From Candidatus Limosilactobacillus intestinipullorum (GTDB lineage: Bacteria > Bacillota > Bacilli > Lactobacillales > Lactobacillaceae): 42,525 nucleotides of DNA. The notes under the pieces are model-generated. The model was not told the DNA's origin and ran no database searches. It saw only the letters and a list, made by a program, of their open reading frames with translations. Below, piece after piece: positions 9,122 to 18,085 of the stretch. Location of the stretch: the NCBI GenBank assembly GCA_019117185.1, contig DXAF01000049.1, positions 1-42,525 of the forward strand. The letters run 5' to 3'. Both the position numbers and the translations under genes were made by a program. Position 1 is the stretch's first letter. Each line of letters opens with the position of its first letter.

Positions 9122-9644
9122 TCAGATCCTCCTGCCATTTTAATTCTGGGTACTGCTTCTTTAACTGCCGCCACACGAGCCGCTCAAAGAACCGGTTGAT
9201 CCGGGTATCCCACTTGTCCGTGTTCAACAGGGGCTGCACCAGGATACTCCGGACCCCGGCTTCATTGGCCGCCAGCATGTCGGTCATCAGTTGGTCACCA
9301 ACCATCACGACTTCGGACTTTTTCAAGCCGAGCTTGGTCCGGGCCCGCTCAATCCCAAAGCTGAGCGGCTTCAGTGACCGGGAGACAAATGGCAAGTCCA
9401 GGTTCTTCGTCGCCTTGGCCACCCGGTCCTTGCTGTTGTTAGAAATCACGATCAGCGGGATCCCGGCCTCCTTGAGCGCGGTCATCCACTGCCGTAATTC
9501 GGGCGTTCCATCCGGATTGTTCCAAGCAATCAGCGTGTTATCCAGGTCACTGAAGACAGCCCGGATCCCGCACGCTCGCAACTGGTCTGGCGAAACGGCA
9601 TAAATTGTCTTTACCATCCAGGTTGGTTTAAACTTATCTAGCAA
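9114..9644 (-). CDS. yqeG: HAD-superfamily phosphatase YqeG
   Basis: The 176-residue protein carries the HAD motif I DLDNTLIAW with nucleophile D33, motif II VISNN and motif III/IV MVGDQLMTDMLAAN. The family (HAD IIIA) is phosphatidylglycerophosphatase-like in some organisms; the substrate here is not certain. The start codon is TTG at 9644 with a GAGGTG site 5 bases upstream; no in-frame ATG fits. It is the first gene of the operon and has an excellent promoter. Confidence 0.93.
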   Translation of the reverse strand: MLDKFKPTWMVKTIYAVSPDQLRACGIRAVFSDLDNTLIAWNNPDGTPELRQWMTALKEAGIPLIVISNNSKDRVAKATKNLDLPFVSRSLKPLSFGIERARTKLGLKKSEVVMVGDQLMTDMLAANEAGVRSILVQPLLNTDKWDTRINRFFERLVWRQLKKQYPELKWQEDLND

Positions 9645-9675
9645 TATTGCACCTCATTAATTTCTTATTAGACTA

Positions 9676-9704
9676 ATTATAGCGATTGTTAAATTAGGTT
9701 TCAA
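9676..9704 (-). promoter_or_regulatory. Promoter of the yqeG-tmcAL operon
   Basis: Minus-strand TTGAAA (9704-9699), a 17-base spacer and consensus TATAAT (9681-9676) lie about 32 bases before the yqeG TTG. Confidence 0.85.
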
Positions 9705-9732
9705 TTAATCCCACTGGGGCCGGTCAGCAAAA

Positions 9733-9769
9733 TAAAAAAGTCATCCACCGGAAAAGCAGATGGATGACT
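9733..9769 (-). terminator. Terminator after rplT
   Basis: GTCATCCA (9740-9747) pairs with TGGATGAC (9761-9768); on the minus strand the hairpin is followed by six T. It lies about 17 bases past the rplT stop. Confidence 0.9.
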
Positions 9770-9785
9770 GATAATCAAATTAATT

Positions 9786-10139
9786 TTAGTTTAGTGCCTT
9801 CTTGGCTTCGTCAACGATGGCAGTGAATGCCTTGGGGTCGTTAACAGCCAGGTCAGCCAACATCTTACGGTTGATGTCAATGTTAGCAAGCTTCAAGCCG
9901 TGCATCAACTTGCTGTAGCTCAGACCGTTGATCCGGGCACCGGCGTTGATCCGGGCAATCCACAATTCACGGAACTTACGCTTGTTAACCTTCCGGTCGC
10001 GGAAAGCGTAAACGTAACTCTTCATTACCTGGTCCTTAGCAGTCTTAAATAAACGAGACTTAGCACCACGGTAACCCTTTGCCAACTTCATAACGCGCTT
10101 ACGACGTGCACGCGTAACAGTTCCACCTTTAACTCGCAT
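9786..10139 (-). CDS. rplT: 50S ribosomal protein L20
   Basis: The 117-residue basic protein begins [16 protein letters not shown] and includes [16 protein letters not shown], the classic L20 N-terminal arm. L20 is an early 23S rRNA-binding assembly protein. In Bacillus it also represses its own operon by binding the infC leader; a matching leader is present here. The CDS has a GGAGG site and standard length. Confidence 0.97.
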   Translation of the reverse strand: MRVKGGTVTRARRKRVMKLAKGYRGAKSRLFKTAKDQVMKSYVYAFRDRKVNKRKFRELWIARINAGARINGLSYSKLMHGLKLANIDINRKMLADLAVNDPKAFTAIVDEAKKALN

Positions 10140-10181
10140 GTTGAAATCCTCCTACGTATTTTAATTATTTAGTATCGAAGC

Positions 10182-10379
10182 CTACTTGAATGGCAGTAAC
10201 TTCTTGTAACGCTTTACGTTGGACTTGTCCATCATGCTCAAGCCACGTAATTGACGACGTTGCTTCTTAGTCTTACCGTGGAAACGGTGGCTAGTAAATG
10301 AGTTACCACTCTTGAATCCACCTTTAGCAGTACGCTTAAAACGCTTAGCAGCAGCGCGGTTTGTCTTCATCTTTGGCAT
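10182..10379 (-). CDS. rpmI: 50S ribosomal protein L35
   Basis: The 65-residue, Lys/Arg-rich protein ([20 protein letters not shown]) is a clear L35. It lies between infC and rplT, the universal order, with 25- and 42-base gaps and its own ribosome site. Confidence 0.97.
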   Translation of the reverse strand: MPKMKTNRAAAKRFKRTAKGGFKSGNSFTSHRFHGKTKKQRRQLRGLSMMDKSNVKRYKKLLPFK

Positions 10380-10404
10380 AAGATATTCCCTACTTTCCTA
10401 AAAT

Positions 10405-10929
10405 CTATTTCTTTGCTTTATCAGCAGCCGGGGCCAGAGTCAAGAAAATGCTCCGCCCTTCCATCTTTGGACGTTGGACAACAGTAGCAATGTCTGAAGT
10501 TTCTTCAGCCATGCGTTCAATCATGTCACGACCGATATCCTTGTGCGTGATGGCACGTCCACGGAAACGAAGTGAAACCCGGACCTTGTCGCCCTTGGCG
10601 ATGAACTTGCGAACCCGCTTTAGCTTAACGTTAAAGTCGTTCGTGTCAATCGATGGGCTCAGGCGAATCTCCTTGACTGTTACTGTCTTTTGCTTCTTAC
10701 GAGCTTCACGCTCTTTCTTTTGCATTTCGAAACGGTACTTACCGTAATCCATAATGCGGGCAACCGCCGGACGGGCCTTTGGTGCAACCAGTACCAGGTC
10801 AAGATTGGCATCTTCTGCCATCTGCAGCGCTTCACGCTTGGACTTGATCCCTAATTGTTCGCCATCTTGGCCAATTAGCCGCACTTCACGTGCACGAATA
10901 CCGTTGTTGACAATCATATCTTGTGCTAT
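10405..10929 (-). CDS. infC: Translation initiation factor IF-3, probable AUA start
   Basis: The product is about 174 residues. The N domain starts (M)[19 protein letters not shown], a basic linker ([12 protein letters not shown]) follows, and the C domain contains [11 protein letters not shown] and [15 protein letters not shown]-3 binds the 30S subunit and checks start codons. The first in-frame ATG (10917) is 21 bases from the GGAGG, too far. The in-frame codon 9 bases after GGAGG is ATA at 10929-10927. infC in other bacteria begins with rare AUU, AUC or AUA codons, which lets IF-3 repress itself, so I place the start here. If ATG were used the protein would lose only four residues. Confidence 0.93.
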   Translation of the reverse strand: MAQDMIVNNGIRAREVRLIGQDGEQLGIKSKREALQMAEDANLDLVLVAPKARPAVARIMDYGKYRFEMQKKEREARKKQKTVTVKEIRLSPSIDTNDFNVKLKRVRKFIAKGDKVRVSLRFRGRAITHKDIGRDMIERMAEETSDIATVVQRPKMEGRSIFLTLAPAADKAKK

Positions 10930-10964
10930 GGCAACGCACCTCCAATTTTATTAGCGAAAGATCA

Positions 10965-11107
10965 AGCAAGAAAAAGCGGGATGCAAACTGCACCCCACTC
11001 AATAGGAACAGACCTCGATCGTCTGCTCAACTTCATCTCGTCAGCCCGGCGACCCTTGTCACCTAGGCGAGAAGCGGGTGCTTCTGCTTTTTCTTTCAAC
11101 GTTTACT
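10965..11107 (-). promoter_or_regulatory. L20-type leader with intrinsic attenuator upstream of infC-rpmI-rplT
   Basis: The transcript between the promoter and infC holds several helices. GAAGCACCCGCTTC lies near the 5' end, then a GGGCTGACGAGATGAAG segment, and last a strong hairpin (GTGGGGTGCA with TGCATCCCGC, 10998-10976) followed by TTTTTCTT. That layout matches the Bacillus-type L20 leader, where L20 binding favours the terminator. The fold is read by eye only. Confidence 0.75.
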
Positions 11108-11136
11108 AGAATAACGAACCCGACCGGAAATGTCAA
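11108..11136 (-). promoter_or_regulatory. Promoter of infC-rpmI-rplT
   Basis: Minus-strand consensus TTGACA (11136-11131), a 17-base spacer and TATTCT (11113-11108). It lies just beyond the dnaI stop, so the ribosomal operon is transcribed separately from the dna genes. Confidence 0.85.
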
Positions 11137-11141
11137 GTCAA

Positions 11142-12083
11142 TTATCCCTTTGACCGTAAATTTTCGCCGCTCATTTCTAATTCTCGGGATAAGAACTTAA
11201 CCCGTTCCATGATCCGCTGGGCCTTCAGTGGCTCGTGGTCCCCCTGGTTATCAACTGCCAAGTGGTTCTTTTCGAGCTCATCCATGGAGAAGTTCGAACT
11301 AAAGAAGGTGGTCAACTCCTCTTGCATCCGGTACTCCAAGATGATGCCGAGAACGTCATCACGAACCCATTTGCTCATCGCGTCGGCGCCAATATCGTCA
11401 AGCATCAACACCGGGGCCCGCTTCACCGCATCCAACTTCTCACTGGTACTGTTGCTGCGGATGGAATTACGCATCTCCACCGCAAAGCTGGGGAAGTGGA
11501 GCATCGTCGTGGCGATCCCCTTCTTCTTTGCTAACTCGTTGGCAATCGCACCGAGGAGGTAGGTCTTACCCACGCCGAAGTTACCATAAAGGTACAGCCC
11601 CGGGATAAAGTGGTCCGCCGGGTAGTGATCGGTAAAGTCAATGGCCGCCTTTAACGCCGCCAGCCGGGTCGCCGTCTGGTGCTGTTCATCAATGTAGAAG
11701 TTGTCTAAAGACGCCTGCTGGATAAACTTCGGCATGTTAATCGAGTGGACCAGGCGCTGGATGTGGCGCTGGCGTTCTTGTTCGATTAACTTTTGGTTGG
11801 GGACGTAGGTGACGTCGATCTGCCCGGAATTAAGCACCAGCTGTGGTGAATAGCCCGGTGCGACGGTCGCCTCGCCCTTTTCCCGGAGTTGCTTTTCATG
11901 GTAGAACTCGTATAGCTTGGACTGGCTGCTACGGACCATTTCCTTAGTGATTTGGTCCCGATTTTGCAGCAAGAACGCCTTGACATCAGGGTCGGCCAGG
12001 ACCCGCTTCATTAATAATTCCACGCTGGCCGCGACGTTCTTGCCCCGCATCACGCCCTGTAGTGATTCACTTAATGACTTCAT
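11142..12083 (-). CDS. dnaI: Primosomal protein DnaI, helicase loader
   Basis: The 313-residue AAA+ ATPase has Walker A GNFGVGKT (167-174), Walker B VLMLDD (225-230) and a C-terminal arginine-containing sensor region. DnaI loads the replicative helicase with the help of DnaB and DnaD. Bacillus DnaI has a zinc-binding N domain; here no cysteine appears in the first 130 residues, so that domain either folds without zinc or has a different interface. The gene follows dnaB by 15 bases. Confidence 0.93.
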   Translation of the reverse strand: MKSLSESLQGVMRGKNVAASVELLMKRVLADPDVKAFLLQNRDQITKEMVRSSQSKLYEFYHEKQLREKGEATVAPGYSPQLVLNSGQIDVTYVPNQKLIEQERQRHIQRLVHSINMPKFIQQASLDNFYIDEQHQTATRLAALKAAIDFTDHYPADHFIPGLYLYGNFGVGKTYLLGAIANELAKKKGIATTMLHFPSFAVEMRNSIRSNSTSEKLDAVKRAPVLMLDDIGADAMSKWVRDDVLGIILEYRMQEELTTFFSSNFSMDELEKNHLAVDNQGDHEPLKAQRIMERVKFLSRELEMSGENLRSKG

Positions 12084-12098
12084 GTTCCCACCGTCTCT

Positions 12099-13454
12099 CT
12101 ATTGTTGCTTACGTTTAGCCAGCAGTGCCTGGATGGCCTGAACTTCTTCTTTTGAGGCCTTCTTGTTACGTTCCTGCTGGCTCTTCTTACTCCACTCCGG
12201 CATTTGTTCTTCAACCCGGGGCCGCTGGTACTTGCTAGTCCGCCGCGAACGGCTGGTCGGTACCTTTGCCGCCTTCTGCCGGTTAAAGGCCTTCAATTGA
12301 AGGAGCGCACTCTGGCCATCATGGACCCCCGCCTTAATCCAGCTGTTGGCAATCGCATCGACGAAGTTGGCCTTCAAAGTGGGGTTACCCAGGTCGGCAA
12401 TTACGTACCAGGAAAGGATGTTGATCACCGCTGCGTTTAGCTTAACATCAGCGAGCAGGTGGGTCAAAATGTGGCGTTCACTGGCCGTCACGAAGCCCCC
12501 GGTTTGTTCCTTCATGCTTTGAAGGAAGTCGACCGGCGCGTACTTGTCCACGCTAGCTAAGAGGAGCTGGTCCTTGTGCGTCAACTGGCCCGCCGTGCTG
12601 GCTTGGTCACTGGTCGGTGCCGTGGCGGGGGCGCTGGCGGGCTTTTGGTAGGTAGCGGCGACCGTGCGCTTAAACTTAGCCGGGTCAAAGTGGTTGTTAG
12701 CCAGGTTAACTGCCCGCAACACCAGTTTCTTCATCGTTGGTTCATCAATTCCGTAGAGCTGGTGTTCCACTTCGATTAGTTGCTGGTGATGGTCAAGGTC
12801 TGCTTTTACCACCGGCTGGTTGCCCAGCAGCTGGTAGAAGGCGGGCCAGTCAAAGTCGCTAGACCCCACGGTCGCCGGTTTAGTCGTCACCGTGGTCTGC
12901 TGGCGAGCATCCTTAATCGCCGCCGGAGTGGTTAAAACCGACTGGGCGGCGACGTGAAATTCGTCCAAGAAGTGGTGGCCCACCTCGGTTAAGTGGGGGT
13001 GAGAAACCAGCTGGTAGCGGTGGGCGTCCTTTGCTAGGCGCTTAAAGCTGGTCTCCCCGACCGCTTCGAGTAGCAAGACACTAAGCAGGTCATCTTCAAC
13101 AAATGCCGCCGGGGTGAGGGTCGCTTGCAGCTGGTAAACGTAAAAGTCCCCCTGGTCATCATGGCCGCTGAAAGTCCGCACTAAGCCCAGGGCTTCTAGC
13201 CGGTGGAGGGCCGTCGCAATCTGCCCACTCCCCGCGTTGAGCTGGCGGATGATGTTGGATTGCAGGCGCCGGTCCCCCAACGTGGGCTCGGCAATCAATT
13301 GGGCCTTGAGCGCGTAAAACAAGCTGAAGGCGGTCGGTCCCAAGATGGGCTGGTAAAAGGTCGTCAAAGTGCCCGGGTTGAAATTAGTAAAGTCGCTAGC
13401 GGCGGTGACAATAAAGCCGGACCGGGGCGCAAATTCACTGCCATGTTCTGTCAT
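12099..13454 (-). CDS. dnaB: Replication initiation and membrane attachment protein DnaB (DnaB/DnaD family)
   Basis: The 451-residue protein has an N-terminal winged-helix region (FTNFNPGTLTTFYQPILGPTAF, about 22-43). A DnaB/DnaD C-terminal helical domain near 330-400 contains VINILSWYVI and NSWIKAGVHD, equivalent to the YxxxIxxxW signature. A Lys/Gln-rich tail follows. Family members bridge DnaA, DNA and the DnaI-helicase complex at the origin. It lies between nrdR and dnaI, the order seen in Bacillus and lactobacilli. Confidence 0.92.
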   Translation of the reverse strand: MTEHGSEFAPRSGFIVTAASDFTNFNPGTLTTFYQPILGPTAFSLFYALKAQLIAEPTLGDRRLQSNIIRQLNAGSGQIATALHRLEALGLVRTFSGHDDQGDFYVYQLQATLTPAAFVEDDLLSVLLLEAVGETSFKRLAKDAHRYQLVSHPHLTEVGHHFLDEFHVAAQSVLTTPAAIKDARQQTTVTTKPATVGSSDFDWPAFYQLLGNQPVVKADLDHHQQLIEVEHQLYGIDEPTMKKLVLRAVNLANNHFDPAKFKRTVAATYQKPASAPATAPTSDQASTAGQLTHKDQLLLASVDKYAPVDFLQSMKEQTGGFVTASERHILTHLLADVKLNAAVINILSWYVIADLGNPTLKANFVDAIANSWIKAGVHDGQSALLQLKAFNRQKAAKVPTSRSRRTSKYQRPRVEEQMPEWSKKSQQERNKKASKEEVQAIQALLAKRKQQ

Positions 13455-13465
13455 CGTATTGCCCC

Positions 13466-13933
13466 CTAGTTATCCTTGTGCTCGGCCTTTACCATCGTCT
13501 CCAGCTCACTCATGAACGCGTCGACGTCCTTGAACTGCCGGTACACACTGGCAAAGCGAATGTAGGCCACCTCGTCGACGTCTTTCAGTTCGTTCATCAC
13601 AAACTTACCAATCACCTGGCTGGAAATTTCGTTTTCGCCCAGGCTCCGGACCCGCTTTTCCACCTTGTCGGTCAACTTGGTTAACCGGTCCATGCTCACC
13701 GGCCGCTTTTCCGCCGACCGGACAATCCCGTTGAGGATCTTTTGCCGGCTAAATTCCTGCCGGGTCCCATCCTTTTTAATTACGAGTAGTGGCGTCTCTT
13801 CGTAGCGCTCGAAAGTGGTAAAGCGGAAGCCGCAATGAACGCACTCCCGTCGCCGTCTGATAAAGGTTCTATCATCGCTGGGCCGACTATCAACCACGCG
13901 GGAACCGTTACGGTGACAATGTGGACACTTCAT
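13466..13933 (-). CDS. nrdR: Transcriptional repressor NrdR
   Basis: The 155-residue protein has a zinc ribbon (C3, C6, C31, C34) and an ATP-cone domain starting near LLVIKKDGTRQEFSRQKI. NrdR represses ribonucleotide reductase genes by sensing ATP and dATP. An AAAGGAGG site precedes the ATG. All metal ligands are intact. Confidence 0.97.
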   Translation of the reverse strand: MKCPHCHRNGSRVVDSRPSDDRTFIRRRRECVHCGFRFTTFERYEETPLLVIKKDGTRQEFSRQKILNGIVRSAEKRPVSMDRLTKLTDKVEKRVRSLGENEISSQVIGKFVMNELKDVDEVAYIRFASVYRQFKDVDAFMSELETMVKAEHKDN

Positions 13934-13977
13934 GCGCTTACCTCCTTTAAAATCCTTAGTACTTTATTTTACCATAA

Positions 13978-14577
13978 TCAAGCTTGATGCAATCGTTTGA
14001 CCAGCTGGGCGACCTGTTTTTGCAGCTGGTGGTAGTCGCCGTTGTTGTCAATTACGATATCGGCCCGGGCGGCCTTAACAGTCAAGGGCAGCTGGGCGTC
14101 AATCCGCGCTAGGGCAGTCACCCGGTCATAGCCATTCCGCTGTTGCAGGCGCTGCAGTTGGTGCGCCCGGTCAACGGTCACCACCACCGTCAGGTCACAG
14201 TCATCGTCATAGTGCTGTTCAAACAAGAGGGGGACGTCAATGACCACTACCGGCACGCCAGTCCGTTTAAAATTGGCCACCTGGGCCATGATTTCTTCGC
14301 GGATCAACGGCTGCATGGCCTGGTTTAACTCGTCCCGGGCAACCGGGTCCCCAAACGCCAACTGACCTAACCGAGACCGGTCTAGTTCACCACCACCGGT
14401 GAGGATTCCGCGGCCAAAGTGGTCCACCAACCGTTCAAAACCAGGCTGGCCGGGCTGTTGCAGGCGGTGGGCCACCAGGTCGGCATCAACAATCGGAAAG
14501 CCCACCTGGGATAGCATCTTACTGACCGTCGACTTGCCACTGGCGATCCCACCGGTCAAGCCCACCACCTTAGTCAT
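13978..14577 (-). CDS. coaE: Dephospho-CoA kinase
   Basis: The 199-residue P-loop kinase (MTKVVGLTGGIASGKST) catalyses the last step of coenzyme A synthesis. The IVDADLVAHRL segment and VVVIDVPLLFE are typical. I chose ATG 14577, which has GGAGG 7 bases upstream and gives standard length; the longer frame would run 40 codons into mutM. It overlaps the mutM stop by 8 bases. Confidence 0.96.
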   Translation of the reverse strand: MTKVVGLTGGIASGKSTVSKMLSQVGFPIVDADLVAHRLQQPGQPGFERLVDHFGRGILTGGGELDRSRLGQLAFGDPVARDELNQAMQPLIREEIMAQVANFKRTGVPVVVIDVPLLFEQHYDDDCDLTVVVTVDRAHQLQRLQQRNGYDRVTALARIDAQLPLTVKAARADIVIDNNGDYHQLQKQVAQLVKRLHQA

Positions 14578-15412
14578 TGTGGGCCTCCACGAGTGGCTGG
14601 CAGTGGGGACAAAAGGTCGTCCCCCGCTGGGCCACCTTGGTCTTAACCATCTCGGTCCCGCAACGTGGACATTGGTCGCCACCATGGCCATAAGCATTCA
14701 GGCGCTCCTGGAAGGCCCCGGCATCCCCAAAGGCGTTGGTAAAGCTGTGGACCGTGGTCCCCTTGTACTTGATGGCCTGAGCCAATTCCTTAATGATGTT
14801 GTCATGCAGCGCCACCACCTGCTGGTCGGTCAGCGTGTTGGCCGGCTGCTCCGGGTTAATCTTACTCATCCAGAGCACCTCGTCGGCGTAGATGTTACCC
14901 AGACCGGCGACGTGGTGCTGGTTGAGCAAAAAGGGCTTGATCTTGCCCCGGCTCTTGCTGAGCTCGCGTTTAAAGAAGTCCAGTTTGAAGTCCTTGGCCG
15001 TCGGTTCGGGGCCAATCGTCTTCAAGCCCCCGACCGTCATCTCCGCCCCGGTCTTGACCAGGGTCATCCGACCAAACTTACGAGTATCGTGGTAGCACAG
15101 CTCGCTACCGTCGGTAAATTGGAAGACGACGTGGGTGTGCTTGTCAAGCGGTCCGCTGATCGGCTGGTTAAAGTACTTTCCCTCCATCCGCAGGTGGGAA
15201 ACCATCGTCAGGTGGTTGCTGAAGCGGAAGAGAAGGTACTTCCCCCGCCGGTCGATGTCTTCAATCGTCTGCCCAATCAGGGCCTGGCGGAATTCTTCAA
15301 CATCGTTGGTAATCGTCTTTCCATAGTAAACATCAATTGCGTTAATCTTGCGGCCCTTGGCGATCTTTAACAACCCTCGCCGGACCGTTTCAACTTCTGG
15401 TAATTCTGGCAT
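14570..15412 (-). CDS. mutM: Formamidopyrimidine-DNA glycosylase
   Basis: The 280-residue enzyme starts MPELPEVETVRRGL, whose P2 and E3 are the catalytic N-terminus. The helix-two-turn-helix (LNQHHVAGLGNIYADEVL) and C-terminal zinc finger (CPRCG...CPHCQ) are intact. It excises 8-oxoguanine and cleaves the abasic strand. It lies 15 bases after polA and overlaps coaE, the polA-mutM-coaE order common in this group. Confidence 0.97.
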   Translation of the reverse strand: MPELPEVETVRRGLLKIAKGRKINAIDVYYGKTITNDVEEFRQALIGQTIEDIDRRGKYLLFRFSNHLTMVSHLRMEGKYFNQPISGPLDKHTHVVFQFTDGSELCYHDTRKFGRMTLVKTGAEMTVGGLKTIGPEPTAKDFKLDFFKRELSKSRGKIKPFLLNQHHVAGLGNIYADEVLWMSKINPEQPANTLTDQQVVALHDNIIKELAQAIKYKGTTVHSFTNAFGDAGAFQERLNAYGHGGDQCPRCGTEMVKTKVAQRGTTFCPHCQPLVEAHND

Positions 15413-15427
15413 CCTAATTCGCCACCT

Positions 15428-18085
15428 TCACTTCTTCAGGTCGTACCAGGTTGCGCCGACCTTGCTTTCGACCTTTAATGGTACGTTTAACTTCACCGCC
15501 GAATCCATCACCTGGGGAACCAGCTTTTCGAGGACCGGAATTTCTTCTGCGGGGGCCTCAAAGACCAGTTCGTCATGGATCTGCAAGAGCATCTGCGCCT
15601 TGAGCTGCCGTTTTTTTAGCTCTACTTGCATCCGGATCATCGCGATCTTGATAATGTCCGCGGCACTCCCCTGGATAGGGGTGTTCATCGCCGTACGTTC
15701 GGCAAAGGAACGCCGGGTAAAGCTCTTGGCGTTGATGTCCGGTAGGTAACGACGGCGGTGGGTGATGGTCTCAACGTAGCCGTGTTCCTTGGCAAAGGCG
15801 ATCGTGTCGTCAATGTACTTTTTAACCCCCGGAAATTCCTTGAAGTAGTTTTGGATAAACTCATGGGCCTGGGCGCGGGTCACGTGGATCCGCTGGGCGA
15901 GGCCATAGTCGCTGATCCCGTAAACGATCCCAAAGTTGACCGCCTTAGCCCGCCGGCGCATGTTACGGTCAATTTCAGCATCCGGGCCCAGGTGGAAGAT
16001 CCGCCGGGCCGTGCTGGCGTGAATGTCCTCACCGTTTTTAAAGTCCTCCTGGAGGTTCTTATCCCCCGTAATGTGGGCAAGAACCCGGAGCTCCACTTGG
16101 GAATAGTCGGAGGAGAAGATCTGCCAGCCGTCATGACTCGGCACAAAGGCCTTCCGGATCAAGCGGCCTTCCGGAAGACGGACCGGGATGTTTTGCAGGT
16201 TCGGGTCAACGGAGGAAAGCCGGCCGGTCTGGGTCAGCGTCTGTAAGTACCGAGTATGAATCTTTTGGTCACTGGAATGGATGACCTTTAACAAGCCGGT
16301 GATGTAGGTTGACTGGAGCTTAGCAATCTGCCGGTATTGGAGGATCTGCTCGACAATTGGCGACTGGTCGGCCAGCTTTTCCAGCACGTCCACCGCCGTC
16401 GAGTAACCGGTCTTGGTCTTCTTGATAACCGGCAGCTTCAGCTTTTCAAACAGGATGTGGCCCAACTGCTTGGTGGAGTTAATGTTAAACTCTTCGCCCG
16501 CTGCCGCATAAATTTGCTGCTCGATGTCAGCTAAACGTTCAGTCAGCTTGCTCCCCATGTCCTTGAGGGTTTGGGCGTTGACCCGGACCCCGGTCATTTC
16601 CATCGCTGCCAAGACCCGGGTCAGTGGCAACTCGATGTCGGTGTATAGGGGAGTCTGCTGGTTAGTAGCCAACTGGTCAAAGAGCGGATCCTTAAGTTCA
16701 CTAATTGCCCGGGCCTTTTGCGCCAAGTGGTTAAAGAAGACCTGGTCGTCGGCGGGGATAGCCCGCTTAGCTCCCTTACCATAAACTTCCTCGTCGGTCG
16801 GTACCCCGTGGTAATCGTGTTCGAGGGCCACCTGTCCCAGGTCATTACTATTGTCATTAGTGTTTAACAGGTAGGATGCCAAGAGGAGGTCGAAGTCAAT
16901 GTTTTGCAGGTCAATCCCCAGCCGGTGGAGGCCGACGATCTGGGCCTTAGCGTTAAAGACGTTTTTGGCTACCGTGGTTGATTCAAGGAGATCCTTTAAC
17001 GGTGATTCCTTCAAGAGGTCGGTATCCCGGCTGACCAGCCAGGTTTGCCCATCGCCCACCACAAAGCCGGCGAACGGCGACGTGTGGTAGTTCGCATCCG
17101 GCATCTCCAAGAAGAAGCTAACTTCACCGGTGAGCTGGTCAACCATGGCTAGGTTATCCGCGGTTAGTTCAGTAAACTCAACCGGCGCCACCGTCTTATC
17201 TTCTTCTGGGGCCACGTCCATCTTGGCTAGGAAGGACTTAAAGCCCATCCGTTGGTAGAAGTCGACCAGTTCCGCGGTTTGTTCCCCCGTATATTGGAGG
17301 TCCCGGAGGCCGATCGCCAGGGGCGCGTCACGGAGGATCGTCGCCAGGGTCTTGCATTGCTTAGCGACCGCTTCATCTTCGATCAGATGCTCTTTCATCT
17401 TACTCTTCTTCAGCTCGTCGATATTATCATAGAGGTTTTCAACGGAGCCAAAGCGCTTGACCAACTTCAGCGCCGTCTTCTCCCCCACCTTGGTTACCCC
17501 GGGATAGTTATCTGAGGTATCACCCATCAAGGCCTTCACATCAATGATCTGGGCCGGCGTGATCCCTAATTTTTCTTCCACGTGTTCTGGCGTATAATGT
17601 TCAGTGTCGGTAACCCCCTTGTGGGTCACGGCGACGGTCGTGTGGTCGCTGGCCAGCTGGGTCAAGTCCCGGTCCCCGGTGACGATCAGAGTCTCATAGC
17701 CCGCGGCGTCGCCCTCCTTGGCCAGGGTCCCAATGATGTCATCGGCCTCATAGCCCTTTAGTTCATAGCTGTACAGGCCACTAGCCTTCACCAGCTCCCG
17801 CACATAGGGGAACTGTTCGGTTAGCTCTTCTGGCGTCTTGTTTCGGCCGCCCTTGTAGTCGCTGTACATCTTCGTCCGGAAGGTAACCTTGCCGGCATCA
17901 AAGGCGACGAGGGCCGCATCCGGGTGGAAGTTTTCCAAAACGTGGTCCAACATCAGCTTAAAGCCGTAAATAGCGGCCGTGTGCAGGCCATCCTTATTGG
18001 TAAACTTATCAATCTGGTTGTGCATCGCAAAGAATGCCCGAAAGACAATGCTGTTACCGTCAATTAATAATAATTGCTTTGCCAT
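15428..18085 (-). CDS. polA: DNA polymerase I
   Basis: The 885-residue protein has an N-terminal 5'-3' exonuclease domain (LLIDGNSIVFRAF, LKGYEADDIIGTLA, VTGDRDLTQL), a central exonuclease-like domain (about 305-470) and a polymerase domain. The polymerase domain shows motif A SSDYSQVELRVLAH, the O helix RRRAKAVNFGIVYG and motif C QIHDELVFE. In the central domain the E. coli DTET site reads as FLEMPD, so the proofreading acids are missing, as in Bacillus Pol I. It repairs gaps and removes RNA primers. The upstream gap holds a possible TACAAT -10 near 18117-18122 but no good -35. Confidence 0.97.
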   Translation of the reverse strand: MAKQLLLIDGNSIVFRAFFAMHNQIDKFTNKDGLHTAAIYGFKLMLDHVLENFHPDAALVAFDAGKVTFRTKMYSDYKGGRNKTPEELTEQFPYVRELVKASGLYSYELKGYEADDIIGTLAKEGDAAGYETLIVTGDRDLTQLASDHTTVAVTHKGVTDTEHYTPEHVEEKLGITPAQIIDVKALMGDTSDNYPGVTKVGEKTALKLVKRFGSVENLYDNIDELKKSKMKEHLIEDEAVAKQCKTLATILRDAPLAIGLRDLQYTGEQTAELVDFYQRMGFKSFLAKMDVAPEEDKTVAPVEFTELTADNLAMVDQLTGEVSFFLEMPDANYHTSPFAGFVVGDGQTWLVSRDTDLLKESPLKDLLESTTVAKNVFNAKAQIVGLHRLGIDLQNIDFDLLLASYLLNTNDNSNDLGQVALEHDYHGVPTDEEVYGKGAKRAIPADDQVFFNHLAQKARAISELKDPLFDQLATNQQTPLYTDIELPLTRVLAAMEMTGVRVNAQTLKDMGSKLTERLADIEQQIYAAAGEEFNINSTKQLGHILFEKLKLPVIKKTKTGYSTAVDVLEKLADQSPIVEQILQYRQIAKLQSTYITGLLKVIHSSDQKIHTRYLQTLTQTGRLSSVDPNLQNIPVRLPEGRLIRKAFVPSHDGWQIFSSDYSQVELRVLAHITGDKNLQEDFKNGEDIHASTARRIFHLGPDAEIDRNMRRRAKAVNFGIVYGISDYGLAQRIHVTRAQAHEFIQNYFKEFPGVKKYIDDTIAFAKEHGYVETITHRRRYLPDINAKSFTRRSFAERTAMNTPIQGSAADIIKIAMIRMQVELKKRQLKAQMLLQIHDELVFEAPAEEIPVLEKLVPQVMDSAVKLNVPLKVESKVGATWYDLKK

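Noticed and set aside
14399-15370. A 323-codon open frame on the plus strand opposite coaE and mutM
   Set aside because: It mirrors two well-identified genes, has no ribosome site, and its sequence shows no family features; high G+C antisense frames are common here.
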